A stretch of DNA of 50,037 nucleotides from an uncultured Eubacteriales bacterium (GTDB lineage: Bacteria > Bacillota > Clostridia > Christensenellales > CAG-138). The position numbers were made by a program, and so were the translations under genes. Location of the stretch: contig UQYI01000021.1 in assembly GCA_900545265.1 (NCBI GenBank), positions 1 to 50,037 on the forward strand. Reading direction: 5' to 3'. The notes under the pieces were generated by a model. That model did not search any database. It had not been told where the DNA came from and worked only from the letters and a program-made list of their open reading frames with translations. Positions 8,454 to 17,008 of the stretch are shown here, piece by piece. Every line of letters begins with the position of its first letter. Position 1 is the stretch's first letter.

Positions 8454-8669
8454 TTATCTCATCATGGAGCCGATCGAGTTGCCCATGTTGCTTTGGGCGT
8501 AAGCGATCATCCTTTTGACCATTTCGCCACCGATAGAACCGGCTTCGCGACTGGTCAAATCCCCGTTGTAGCCCTGCTTGAGGTTTACGTTCAGAGAAGA
8601 GGCTACTTCGTTTTTAAGGGAATTCATTTTCTCTTTGCTCTCGGGGATCAAAGAACCATTTCGTGCCAT
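8454..8669 (-). CDS. Alpha/beta-type small acid-soluble spore protein
   Basis: A 71-residue spore DNA-binding protein that coats and protects the chromosome in the forespore. It shows the two family signatures: LKNEVASSLNV, the segment containing the germination protease cleavage region, and DLTSREAGSIGGEMVKRMI, the conserved C-terminal half. Compared with Bacillus proteins the cleavage region is SSLN rather than the usual SEFG type, as in many Clostridia. It has an AAAGGAG ribosome binding site. It is the second of two tandem copies; the duplicated genes share the ARNG(A/S)L(I/V)PESK start. Forespore (sigma-G) control is expected from family knowledge. Confidence 0.93.
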   Translation of the reverse strand: MARNGSLIPESKEKMNSLKNEVASSLNVNLKQGYNGDLTSREAGSIGGEMVKRMIAYAQSNMGNSIGSMMR

Positions 8670-8692
8670 TTGTATATTCTCCTTTCGTCAGT

Positions 8693-8884
8693 TTAGTGCA
8701 TGTTCTTTTCAGCGTATGCGATCATTCGCTTGACCATTTCGCCGCCGATGCTGCCGGCATCCCGGCTGGTAAGGTCGCCGTTATAGCCCTGCTTCAGGTT
8801 GATGTTCAGAGAAGAAGCAACTTCGGACTTGAAACCATTGAGCTTGTCCTTGGATTCAGGGACGAGAGCGCCATTGCGTGCCAT
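8693..8884 (-). CDS. Alpha/beta-type small acid-soluble spore protein (tandem paralogue)
   Basis: A 63-residue paralogue of the neighbouring spore protein, nearly identical in the core (EVASSLN, NLKQGYNGDLTSR, AGSIGGEMVKRMIAYA) but with a shorter C-terminus. GGAGGTG precedes its ATG. It is the promoter-proximal gene of the pair. The 183 bases upstream (8885-9067) are A/T-rich and contain an ATGACA...TGTCAT inverted repeat at 8941-8961. I could not assign a convincing sigma-G promoter there by eye. Presence of this pair is the best evidence in the window that the organism forms endospores. Confidence 0.93.
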   Translation of the reverse strand: MARNGALVPESKDKLNGFKSEVASSLNINLKQGYNGDLTSRDAGSIGGEMVKRMIAYAEKNMH

Positions 8885-9009
8885 TTATTTCACCTCCTTT
8901 TTTTGATTCGCTGTTACTTTTTCCATTTTTGCTTCTTTTTATGACAGGAAGTTTTTGTCATTTACTTTTTTGCATCATATTGCGCCAAAATGTACCGGCG
9001 TTCATATAC

Positions 9010-9038
9010 TGGACAAATTTAATTGGATGTGGTAAAAT
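9010..9038 (+). promoter_or_regulatory. Promoter of the DUF523 gene
   Basis: TGGACA (9010-9015), 17-base spacer, TAAAAT (9033-9038). The ATG at 9068 is 29 bases downstream. The following two-component system may be partly transcribed from here. Confidence 0.6.
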
Positions 9039-9067
9039 ACAATATCTATAAAAATGGCGGTATCAGG

Positions 9068-9478
9068 ATGATTTTGGTCAGTGCATGTCTGGCCGGATAT
9101 CCCTGCCGGTATGACGGACGGGATAACAGGCGGTCGGATATTGTCGCAATGGTGCAGGCCGGGGAAGCGCTGCCGGTGTGTCCGGAGCAGCTGGGTGGAC
9201 TTTCTACCCCTCGGTCGCCCTGTGAACTTTATGGGGAAAAGCGCGTTTTTTCCAGTGACGGAGAAGATAAGACCGAGGCATTCCTGAAGGGCGCTCGGGC
9301 GGCATTGGAGCTTTGCCGTCTGTATCATATAGATCAGGCTTTCCTGAAGGCCAGAAGCCCTTCCTGTGGGTATGGCCTTGTGTATGATGGGACCTTTACC
9401 GGTACGCTCCGGGAAGGTATGGGCCTGTGCGCTGGGCTGTTGGCGCAGAACGGGATAGAAGTCAGCAGCAGGGAGTAG
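9068..9478 (+). CDS. DUF523 family protein (TudS/YbbK-like)
   Basis: A 136-residue cysteine-containing protein of the DUF523 family. Visible motifs are SACLAGYPCRYDG near the N-terminus, LPVCPEQLGGLSTPR, and FLKARSPSCGYG, which supply the conserved cysteines. One characterised relative, TudS, binds a [4Fe-4S] cluster and removes sulfur from thiouracil; whether this member does so is inference. The start is the ATG at 9068; the in-frame TTG at 9023 overlaps the promoter and would add an unconserved extension. The next gene begins 19 bases after the stop. Confidence 0.85.
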   Translation: MILVSACLAGYPCRYDGRDNRRSDIVAMVQAGEALPVCPEQLGGLSTPRSPCELYGEKRVFSSDGEDKTEAFLKGARAALELCRLYHIDQAFLKARSPSCGYGLVYDGTFTGTLREGMGLCAGLLAQNGIEVSSRE

Positions 9479-9497
9479 CCTTTTAAGGAGGAGTTTT

Positions 9498-10184
9498 ATG
9501 GAAAACAATAATGTGATTCTTGTTATCGATGATGACCGCAACATTCTGTCCATTATTGAGATGTATCTCAAAAAGGCCGGCTTCTCCGTGGTCACCTGCT
9601 TCAGCGGATATGAGGCGCTGCCTGTTTTCCGCAATGTGAAGCCTGCTCTTGTGGTGCTGGATGTAATGCTTCCCGGCAAGGATGGCTGGTCCATTCTCCG
9701 CGATATCCGTCAGGAAGCTACCACCCCGGTGATCATGCTCACGGCTAAAGGAGATACCGGAGAAAGGGTCAAAGGTTTGGAACTGGGAGCAGATGACTAC
9801 ATTGCCAAACCGTTCGACTCCAATGAGCTTATTGCCAGGATCAAAGCGGTACTGCGGCGCTCCACCCCTATGCCGGAAGCGGAACGAAGCATCAGCCTGC
9901 CTAATCTGTGCATCTCTTTGGAAAACTATTCTGTCATTTTGGATGGGGTACAGCTTGAGATGCCGCCTAAAGAGATCGAACTTTTGTATTTTCTTGCTTC
10001 TCATGCGGGAAAGGTGTTTACCAGGGAACAGCTTTTGGAGCAGGTTTGGGGGTTTGATTTTTTCGGCGATTCAAGAACCGTAGATGTGCACGTCAAGCGT
10101 ATTCGCGAAAAGTTGGGGGAACGGCCCAACTGGCAGCTTAAAACGGTTTGGGGCGTCGGGTATAAGTTCGAGATTCGGCAATAA
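9498..10184 (+). CDS. OmpR/PhoB-family response regulator
   Basis: A 228-residue response regulator. The receiver domain has the acidic pair IDDD, phospho-acceptor Asp near residue 55 in LVVLDVMLPGKDG, Thr in MLTAKG and Lys in DDYIAKPF. The C-terminal winged helix ends with VWGFDFFGDSRTVDVHVKRIREKL and GVGYKFEI. AAGGAGG lies just before the ATG. It is followed 11 bases later by its histidine kinase and then by an HtrA protease, an arrangement like the CssRS and CiaRH envelope-stress systems. The ligand or stress cannot be read from sequence. Confidence 0.95.
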   Translation: MENNNVILVIDDDRNILSIIEMYLKKAGFSVVTCFSGYEALPVFRNVKPALVVLDVMLPGKDGWSILRDIRQEATTPVIMLTAKGDTGERVKGLELGADDYIAKPFDSNELIARIKAVLRRSTPMPEAERSISLPNLCISLENYSVILDGVQLEMPPKEIELLYFLASHAGKVFTREQLLEQVWGFDFFGDSRTVDVHVKRIREKLGERPNWQLKTVWGVGYKFEIRQ

Positions 10185-10195
10185 GAACTGCGTTC

Positions 10196-11635
10196 ATGGC
10201 CCGCATTCGTTTTAAAACTATTTTCTCCAGGATGCTGTGCCTGCAATGTCTCATCATTGTGGTGGTGTTGTTGTTAGCCGGACTTTCCATAGGGGTTGTG
10301 GCCAGAAATCAGGCCCTTATGCTGGAAAAGGAACGGCTTCTGAAATGCGCACAGGAAGCGATAGAGGCATACAACCAACCGGGAGGACTTCAGGAGGCAC
10401 CTTTACAAGAACTTGCCGGCAGGGAAGACCTGATGTTTCAGTTTATCGGTTCCCTGCAAACCCGCTCCGTATATGCGGAAGAAAAGTGGCAGGCGCTGAC
10501 CGGCCTCTCAAAGGAGCAAACGGCGCTGACGCGTATTCTGGATAGAGCATTCGTTGCACCGGATACTACAGAACGATATTTTTCCAAGCGTCCGTTTCCG
10601 GTGCTAAGTATGTTTTGCACGTTTGCTTCCGGAGAAAGTACAATACTGCTGTTGGTGCATCGGGATATTTCCTATCTGGAGCAGGAAATGTCTCAGATAG
10701 CACAATGGAGCACGATCATCTGTATATTGGGGGTCATTGTAGCGTTTGTGGCTTCTTACTATTCCGCAAGCCGAATTATTAATCCGTTTGTGGAAATGAA
10801 TCACACGGTGCAGTGTTACTCTAAAGGCGATTTCTCCCAGCGTATTCCCATAACGGGTCGTGATGAAGCATCGCAACTGGGGCGCAGCTTTAATGAAATG
10901 GCTGAACAGTTGAAGGATCTGGAAAATACTCGTCGAAGCTTTGTAGCTAACGTATCTCATGAACTCAGATCTCCCTTGACCAGCATGAAAGGGTTTCTGG
11001 AAGCCATGATGGATGGAACTATTCCGCCGGAAGAGCACGAGCATTATATTTCGTTGGTTCTTTCTGAAACCAAACGAATGAATGCCATGGTCAATGACCT
11101 GTTGGATCTGGCGCGAATAGAATCAGGCATTATTACCGTTAATTATGAGCTCTTTGATATCAATGAGCTTATCCGCAGGATCCTGATCACCTTTGAAACA
11201 CGTATTTCAGAGAAAAATCTGGAATTGGATATTCGGTTCGCCCAGGAACAGTGCTTTGTTTATGCAGACAGCAACCAGATCTCTCAGGTACTGCGGAATC
11301 TTATCGATAATGCCATAAAGTATTCCCCGGACGGTCGCTCTTTGATGATCAGCACTTACGCTTTGCGTAAGGAGGTTTATATAACCATTAAGGATACGGG
11401 CATTGGTATACCAGCTGAGGATGTGCCCCATGTGTTTGATCGGTTTTATAAAGTCGAGAAGGCTCACACGCCTTCTCCGCAAGTAGGTTCAGGACTTGGT
11501 TTGGCCATCGTAAAAAAAATCATCGAAGCCCATGATCAGTCCATAACCGTTAAAAGCGCCCGCGGCCGCGGGACACAGTTTACGTTTACATTGCAAAGAG
11601 CCAATCCCCTGAAATCAGGGAATCGCGGGAGGTAA
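10196..11635 (+). CDS. Membrane sensor histidine kinase (HAMP-HisKA-HATPase)
   Basis: A 479-residue sensor kinase. Membrane segments are near residues 14-36 and 170-190, enclosing an extracytoplasmic domain of about 130 residues with no family I recognise. A HAMP linker follows. The HisKA motif FVANVSHELRSPLTS has its phospho-acceptor His near 255. The ATP-binding domain carries NLIDNAIKYSPDG (N box), DTGIGIP (G1), FDRFYK and GSGLGLAIVK (G2). There is no PAS domain, unlike the second kinase of this window. It is co-transcribed with the regulator upstream and the HtrA gene eight bases downstream, so HtrA itself may be part of the response or feed back on the sensor (inference). Confidence 0.94.
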   Translation: MARIRFKTIFSRMLCLQCLIIVVVLLLAGLSIGVVARNQALMLEKERLLKCAQEAIEAYNQPGGLQEAPLQELAGREDLMFQFIGSLQTRSVYAEEKWQALTGLSKEQTALTRILDRAFVAPDTTERYFSKRPFPVLSMFCTFASGESTILLLVHRDISYLEQEMSQIAQWSTIICILGVIVAFVASYYSASRIINPFVEMNHTVQCYSKGDFSQRIPITGRDEASQLGRSFNEMAEQLKDLENTRRSFVANVSHELRSPLTSMKGFLEAMMDGTIPPEEHEHYISLVLSETKRMNAMVNDLLDLARIESGIITVNYELFDINELIRRILITFETRISEKNLELDIRFAQEQCFVYADSNQISQVLRNLIDNAIKYSPDGRSLMISTYALRKEVYITIKDTGIGIPAEDVPHVFDRFYKVEKAHTPSPQVGSGLGLAIVKKIIEAHDQSITVKSARGRGTQFTFTLQRANPLKSGNRGR

Positions 11636-11643
11636 TTATAGCT

Positions 11644-13242
11644 ATGTCAAAGAAAAACGAATCTGTAAATGAGCTTTACAACAGCCGCAAGAGCGGTGCA
11701 GCTCCATTGATCTGGCTTCTGACTATTGCTTTTTTAATCATATGCGCCGGGGTCGCTTACATGGGGATCCCCATGCTTATGGAAGCAAATGCCATGCCGT
11801 TGCCTTTTATGCCTGCTTTCAGAGAGACGCTGCCGCCTGAAATGCCAGCGGCACCTTCGTCTACACCGATGCCCGTCTCCACTCCCACCTTTACGCAGCA
11901 GCCTACGGCGACAGCTACTCCCACAGGAACGGATACGCCCACTCCTACAACCGAACCTGCAGACACGCCTGTCCCAGCCGCTACGGCTGTGCCGCAGTTG
12001 ATTGCTACTCCTACGCCTGTACCAGCGGATTCCCCTGTACCGCTGACTACGGAAGTGCCTCAGCTCATTCTTACACCGACTCCGATTGTATCAGCGGATC
12101 CGACTCCTACAGAGACCCCTGTCCCTCAGCTTATTTCCACACCTGAAGCGACACTGATTCCCGAAGCAACGGATACGCCTCAAGCTACTGCTATGGAGGC
12201 TGCAGATACGCCGATGCCTACCGAATCTCCCGTTTCCACTCAGGCCCCCGTAGAAAGTCAGGAATCTGTGTCAAACAGCTTGGCAATACTGTCTCTCTTG
12301 CCGGACATTGTCGAGAAGACGAACCCGGCCGTGGTAGGCGTGATCAACTATCAGATGGTTACAGGTGCCGAAGATCCGGTTGCCTATGCCAGTGGTTCCG
12401 GCTTTGTTGTATCGGAAGCCGGGTACGTGCTGACTAATGCTCACGTTATTTCTGGAGCCACTAAATTGGAAGTACTCTTTTCTGATGGCAGCACCGTTTC
12501 TGCAGCGTTGGTGGGGAAGGATGTGCCTACGGATATTGCTGTGCTGAAAATTGAGAAGGAAGGGTTGACTGTATTGCCCATCGGCGATTCCGATGCCGTT
12601 CGTCCCGGCGAGTTTGTGCTGGCTATCGGCAATCCGCTGGATAGTTATCAGCTTTATGGTACGGTAACTTACGGTATTATCAGCGGCGTAGCCAGGCAGA
12701 TCAACATTGATGGATATGTAAATACGTATATGCAAACCGATGCTGCTATCAATCTGGGCAACAGTGGCGGTCCGTTGATCAACCTGAAAGGCGAGGTCAT
12801 TGCCATGAATACAGCCAAGAGTGTTTCTGCCGGTACGGATGATAATGGCACCACTATAGCGGCAGAGGGCATAGGCTTTGCATTACCCATCAAAAACGTG
12901 GTAGAAATCGCCAATCAGCTTATTCTCAATGGTTCTGTTGCCCGTCCTGGCGTGGGATTGAAAGTATATACTTTCACCGAGGAGATGGCTCGTCTGGGCC
13001 AGTTGGTGCCCGGTGTATATGTAGAATCCGTTACTGCAAGCAGTCCGGCAGAACTGGCAGGTATGCAGGCGGGAGATGTGATCGTTAAACTCAATGGCCA
13101 AGCACTTACAGACAGCGATGTACTGGTCAGTTACTGCCGCAGTTGTACCCCTGGAGATACTCTGAATCTTACGGTGTATCGTGGCGGTGAATATTTGGAT
13201 ATTACCATAGAGATTGGCAATATCAATTCTTTCAGTAAATAA
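11644..13242 (+). CDS. Membrane-anchored HtrA/DegP-like serine protease with PDZ domain
   Basis: A 532-residue surface protease of the HtrA family, which degrades misfolded exported proteins. One N-terminal membrane anchor (about 21-43) is followed by an unusually long Pro/Thr/Ala-rich linker (about 50-215) with three near-repeats of the phrase VPQLI followed by TPTP or TPEA. The trypsin-like domain shows the triad His near 267 (TNAHVIS), Asp near 297 (TDIAVLKI) and Ser near 374 (GNSGGPL). One PDZ domain occupies about 440-527 (GVYVESVTASSPAELAGMQAGDVIVKLNG). The linker presumably spans the cell wall. It is the last gene of the two-component operon; a hairpin with a T-run follows. Confidence 0.93.
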   Translation: MSKKNESVNELYNSRKSGAAPLIWLLTIAFLIICAGVAYMGIPMLMEANAMPLPFMPAFRETLPPEMPAAPSSTPMPVSTPTFTQQPTATATPTGTDTPTPTTEPADTPVPAATAVPQLIATPTPVPADSPVPLTTEVPQLILTPTPIVSADPTPTETPVPQLISTPEATLIPEATDTPQATAMEAADTPMPTESPVSTQAPVESQESVSNSLAILSLLPDIVEKTNPAVVGVINYQMVTGAEDPVAYASGSGFVVSEAGYVLTNAHVISGATKLEVLFSDGSTVSAALVGKDVPTDIAVLKIEKEGLTVLPIGDSDAVRPGEFVLAIGNPLDSYQLYGTVTYGIISGVARQINIDGYVNTYMQTDAAINLGNSGGPLINLKGEVIAMNTAKSVSAGTDDNGTTIAAEGIGFALPIKNVVEIANQLILNGSVARPGVGLKVYTFTEEMARLGQLVPGVYVESVTASSPAELAGMQAGDVIVKLNGQALTDSDVLVSYCRSCTPGDTLNLTVYRGGEYLDITIEIGNINSFSK

Positions 13243-13255
13243 CAAAGGAGAATAC

Positions 13256-13290
13256 GGCTGCTCTTATCCGAAAATGGGAGCGGCCCTTTT
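13256..13290 (+). terminator. Terminator-like hairpin between htrA and mutS2
   Basis: GGCTGCTC (13256-13263) pairs with GAGCGGCC (13278-13285) through eight pairs including one G-U, loop of 14, then CTTTT to 13290. As at recG, the T-run is followed at once by an out-of-frame ATG (13291), seven bases before the real start codon. Confidence 0.55.
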
Positions 13291-13297
13291 ATGTCAT

Positions 13298-15649
13298 ATG
13301 AATCCCAGAGCTATTATCATATTGGAGTTTGATAAAATACGCACCATGGCCGCTGCCCATATTTCCTCCGAAATGGGCCGGGAGGTCATGGAAACTTTGC
13401 TTCCTGCAACTTCTGTGCAGGAAGCGGAAAATTTGCTTAAGCAAACATTGGAAGCGGAATCCGTTTACCGTCGTACAGGCCGTACGCCAGTAGATGCCTT
13501 TCCGGATATACGGGCCACACTACGGAAGGTACCGGCCGTATATTCGCTTTCCATGGGAGAGCTTTTGCAGGTAAACCGCTGCCTGAAGGTTTCCCGACAG
13601 GCCCGTGATGTATTGCTGGCAGGAGACGGAGAGGGATTGCTAAAAGTCTTTGCCAATAAACTTGCCAGTCAGGAGTATATTGAGAACGAGATCAGCCGTT
13701 GTATTCTCAGTGAGGATGAAATGGCAGACAATGCATCTCCGGAGCTTTCCCGCATCCGTCGGCAAATGAAGCTCACTACTGAAAAGGTTCGTGATAAATT
13801 AAACAGCATTCTTCGCAGCTCTACTTATCAGAAGTATCTGCAAGATCCCATTATCACTGTGCGCAACGGTCGGTACGCAATTCCTGTAAAAGCGGAGTAC
13901 CGTACACAGATCCCTGGTCTCATTCATGATCAAAGCAGCAGTGGGCAGACTTTATTTATAGAGCCTACCGCAGTAGTGGATCTTGGAAATGAATACCGAA
14001 AACTGCAGCTGGATGAGAAAAGAGAGATGGATCGGATTCTATCTGGTCTTACCTCGTTGATTGCTCCGGAAGCGGAGAGCCTGTATGATAGCCTGCATAT
14101 TCTTGCCAGGTTGGATTGCATTTTTGCCCGTGCCATGCTGGCAAGAGACATGGATGCAATATGCCCAAAACTCAATGATAAAGGCTACATTAAGCTACTG
14201 AATGCCAGACATCCGTTGATCGATCCTAAGAAGGTAGTACCGGTCACCATGTGGCTGGGAGATGATTTTGACACACTTATTATCACCGGTCCCAACACTG
14301 GCGGTAAAACCGTTACTTTAAAAACCGTTGGACTGTTTACGCTCATGGCCATGAGCGGTATGTTTATTCCCGCGGATATGGGAAGTGAGATCGGCTTTTT
14401 TGAGGAAGTTTTTGCAGATATCGGTGATGAGCAGTCTATCGAACAAAGTCTGTCTACTTTCAGCGCACACATGACCAATCTTGTTTCTATACTTGCGCAG
14501 GCAGATAAAGATGCGCTTGTATTGGTGGATGAGTTGGGAGCAGGTACGGATCCGCTGGAAGGTGCAGCTCTGGCTCAGGCTATTTTAGAGTATTTGCAGC
14601 AGCGCGGTGCCCGCACTATGGCCACCACACATTATAGTGAAATAAAAGCTTTTGCTCTTTCCAGAGATCGAATGCAAAACGCCTCCATGGAGTTTGATGT
14701 GGATCGCCTTTGCCCTACATATAAGCTTTATATCGGGATTCCGGGTAAGTCTAATGCCTTCGAGATTAGCCAGCGACTGGGGCTGAGAACAGAAATCATC
14801 GACCGGGCACGGGTATTCCTAAAAAAAGAAGATGTTGCCTTTGAGGATGTGCTTAGCGGCGCAGAGAAGCAGCGCAAACTTGCAGAAGAAGATCGCAGAC
14901 AAACTCAATTGGCACTGTTGGAAGCAGAGCGATTAAAACGGGAAGCGGAAGATGAAAAGCAGAAACTTCAGAAAGAGAAGAGTCTGCTGAAGCAGAAAGC
15001 ACGGGAGGATGCCCGGGAAGTTGTAAGAAAAACCCGGTCGGATATGGAACAACTTATTGCCAACTTGCGAAATATCCAGAACATTGACAACCGTGCTCTG
15101 GAGCGCGCCATTCAGGAATCCCGCGATACCATGCGGCATACGGAAGAAAATCTCTATGAGAATATAGAGCATCAGGAGGAATACGGCAGTGCTCCCAACT
15201 GCATTAGGGTGGGGGAGAGTTACTATGTCACCAGCATTCACGGTCCTGCTACTGTCATAAAGGGGAAGGACAGCAAGGGACAAGTGCAGATCCAATCCGG
15301 CATAATGAAAATGCATGTTCCCGCAACCGATCTGCGCATTCTGCAAAAATTGCCGGAAAAGAAAGTGCGCAAGGTCACGGGCCCCATACTCACGGATGTT
15401 CAGGAAGTTAAGCTGGATTTGGACTTACGGGGATATCTGGTAGACGATGCCGTAATGGAGATTGACCGATATATCGATATGTGCCTGATGCACGGCCGTA
15501 AAGAGTTCAATATCATTCACGGTAAGGGAACCGGTGCTCTTCGTACGGGCGTACAGGCCTACTTAAAGGGAGATAAGCGTGTGAAAACTTTCCGACTGGG
15601 CAACTATGGGGAAGGTGACGCCGGCGTTACTGTTGTAACGCTGAAATAA
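13298..15649 (+). CDS. mutS2: MutS2 family ATPase/endonuclease with Smr domain
   Basis: A 783-residue MutS2. The family acts on recombination intermediates and, in Bacillus, also splits collided ribosomes. The N-terminal clamp/core begins at ILEFDKIRTMAAAH, which fixes the ATG at 13298 rather than an upstream in-frame start. Walker A GPNTGGKTVTLKT is near residue 331, the Walker B region is LVLVDELGAGTDP, and TMATTHYSEIKAFA is diagnostic. A long coiled coil (residues about 530-620) precedes the C-terminal Smr nuclease domain with LDLRG and HGKGTGALR. No ribosome binding site is visible directly upstream; the preceding bases are a terminator-like hairpin and T-run. Confidence 0.95.
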   Translation: MNPRAIIILEFDKIRTMAAAHISSEMGREVMETLLPATSVQEAENLLKQTLEAESVYRRTGRTPVDAFPDIRATLRKVPAVYSLSMGELLQVNRCLKVSRQARDVLLAGDGEGLLKVFANKLASQEYIENEISRCILSEDEMADNASPELSRIRRQMKLTTEKVRDKLNSILRSSTYQKYLQDPIITVRNGRYAIPVKAEYRTQIPGLIHDQSSSGQTLFIEPTAVVDLGNEYRKLQLDEKREMDRILSGLTSLIAPEAESLYDSLHILARLDCIFARAMLARDMDAICPKLNDKGYIKLLNARHPLIDPKKVVPVTMWLGDDFDTLIITGPNTGGKTVTLKTVGLFTLMAMSGMFIPADMGSEIGFFEEVFADIGDEQSIEQSLSTFSAHMTNLVSILAQADKDALVLVDELGAGTDPLEGAALAQAILEYLQQRGARTMATTHYSEIKAFALSRDRMQNASMEFDVDRLCPTYKLYIGIPGKSNAFEISQRLGLRTEIIDRARVFLKKEDVAFEDVLSGAEKQRKLAEEDRRQTQLALLEAERLKREAEDEKQKLQKEKSLLKQKAREDAREVVRKTRSDMEQLIANLRNIQNIDNRALERAIQESRDTMRHTEENLYENIEHQEEYGSAPNCIRVGESYYVTSIHGPATVIKGKDSKGQVQIQSGIMKMHVPATDLRILQKLPEKKVRKVTGPILTDVQEVKLDLDLRGYLVDDAVMEIDRYIDMCLMHGRKEFNIIHGKGTGALRTGVQAYLKGDKRVKTFRLGNYGEGDAGVTVVTLK

Positions 15650-15671
15650 GTGAACATAAAGAGGAAATTGT

Positions 15672-16304
15672 ATGGCTTTTGATTTTAAAAAGGAATATAG
15701 AGCGTTTTACCTTCCCAAGGGAGAACCTGAAATTCTTTCGATTCCGGAAGCAAACTATATTGCCATTCGGGGGCAGGGAGATCCTAATGAAGAAGGTGGT
15801 GCATACAAGCAAGCCATCGGCGTACTGTATGCCATTGCGTATACCTTAAAAATGAGCTATAAAACCGGCCATGTCATTCCGGGGTTCTATGATTACGTTG
15901 TCCCTCCGTTAGAGGGATTCTGGTGGCAGGAAAATGCGAATGATATAGACTTTACACAGAAGCAAAAGTTTCACTGGATTTCTATGATACGCTTGCCCGA
16001 CTTTATTATCCGTGAGGACTTTATTTGGGCTGCACAGGTGGCGGAACAGAAGAAGAAAATAAATTGCTCCCAGGCCGAGTTTTTAACAGTAAACGAAGGG
16101 TTATGTGTACAATGTATGCATATCGGTTCTTATGATGAGGAGTCGGCTACCATAGCCCGGATGAATGCATTTCTGGCGGAAAACGGATATGCAAATGATA
16201 TAACGGATTCCCGGCTGCATCATGAGATCTACCTTTCTGATGCAAGAAAGGTTCCGCCTGAAAGGCAAAAAACAGTGATCCGGCATCCGATCAAAAAATC
16301 CTGA
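15672..16304 (+). CDS. GyrI-like small-molecule-binding domain protein
   Basis: A 210-residue soluble protein resembling the GyrI-like stand-alone proteins of Bacillota (SOUL/GyrI effector-binding fold). Supporting segments are the start MAFDFKKEYRAFYLPKGEP, then IPEANYIAIRGQGDPN, FTQKQKFHWISMIRLPDF, the GLCVQCMHIGSYDEE strand and the terminal HHEIYLSDARKVPPERQKTV. Relatives bind, and in some cases hydrolyse, hydrophobic small molecules; the ligand here is unknown. The start at 15672 follows GAGGAAA. It ends at a hairpin shared with the convergent rpe operon. Confidence 0.8.
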   Translation: MAFDFKKEYRAFYLPKGEPEILSIPEANYIAIRGQGDPNEEGGAYKQAIGVLYAIAYTLKMSYKTGHVIPGFYDYVVPPLEGFWWQENANDIDFTQKQKFHWISMIRLPDFIIREDFIWAAQVAEQKKKINCSQAEFLTVNEGLCVQCMHIGSYDEESATIARMNAFLAENGYANDITDSRLHHEIYLSDARKVPPERQKTVIRHPIKKS

Positions 16305-16319
16305 ATAACTACTAAAACA

Positions 16320-16346
16320 GCCCGGCGGAAAGAACCTCCGCCGGGC
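16320..16346 (-). terminator. Shared terminator of the GyrI-like gene and the def-rpe operon
   Basis: GCCCGGCGGA (16320-16329) and TCCGCCGGGC (16337-16346) form a perfect 10-bp stem with a seven-base loop. The minus-strand exit contains TGTTTT, so it mainly serves the minus-strand operon ending with rpe. The plus-strand exit lacks a T-run. Confidence 0.7.
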
Positions 16347-16363
16347 ATACATATGTACATGGG

Positions 16364-17008
16364 TCAACCCCGTATAAGCCGAACGGCCTCTGAAGGATCC
16401 GCTGCAGAAAATACTGCACTGCCTGCTACCAGAACCGTTGCCCCGGCTTCCCGGCATAAAGCTGCCGTTTGTGGATTCACACCGCCATCCACTTCGATCT
16501 CAAAGGATAGCCCCATTTCCTTTTTGAGGGATGCCAGCTCAAAAATCTTGGTAACTATCTGCGGAATAAACTTTTGGCCGCCGAACCCCGGATTTACACT
16601 CATAAGCAGCACAAGGTCGCAGTCGCAAAGCACATATTTGCACATTTCTATTGGAGTAGCCGGGTTCAATACAACGCCACCCTTCATCCCGGCTGCATGA
16701 ATGGCTTGCAATGTGCGGTGAATGTGACGATCTGCTTCCACATGAAAGGTTAGGATATCCGCTCCCGCTTCTTTAAACGGTTCTACCCAGCGAATCGGAT
16801 CCTCCACCATCAAATGCACATCCAGAGGCAGTGTTGTATGTGGCCGCAGAGCCTTGCACATGACCGGGCCAAAGGTAATATTGGGGACAAAGTGCCCGTC
16901 CATAACGTCAAAATGGATCCAATCACCTTGCCAGCGACTAACATTTTCTACGGCAGCACCCATAGCTGCAAAGTCAGCCGAAAGAATAGAGGGAGCAATC
17001 TTAATCAT
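16364..17008 (-). CDS. rpe: Ribulose-phosphate 3-epimerase
   Basis: A 214-residue TIM-barrel enzyme that interconverts ribulose-5-phosphate and xylulose-5-phosphate in the pentose phosphate pathway. Motifs: MIKIAPSILSADFA at the start, HFDVMDGHFVPNITFGP with metal-binding His and catalytic Asp, LDVHLMV, MSVNPGFGGQKFIP and VDGGVN with the second catalytic Asp. It overlaps the end of rsgA by eight bases and is the last gene of the translation/signalling operon, its common place in Bacillota. Confidence 0.96.
   Translation of the reverse strand: MIKIAPSILSADFAAMGAAVENVSRWQGDWIHFDVMDGHFVPNITFGPVMCKALRPHTTLPLDVHLMVEDPIRWVEPFKEAGADILTFHVEADRHIHRTLQAIHAAGMKGGVVLNPATPIEMCKYVLCDCDLVLLMSVNPGFGGQKFIPQIVTKIFELASLKKEMGLSFEIEVDGGVNPQTAALCREAGATVLVAGSAVFSAADPSEAVRLIRG

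Noticed and set aside
8406..8944. Plus-strand open frames opposite the two spore protein genes
   Set aside because: They are antisense shadows of two near-identical, well-recognised genes; their mutual similarity only mirrors the paralogy.
11870..12260. Repetitive DNA suggesting a tandem array or CRISPR
   Set aside because: It is low-complexity Pro/Thr coding sequence of the HtrA linker; there are no regular spacers.
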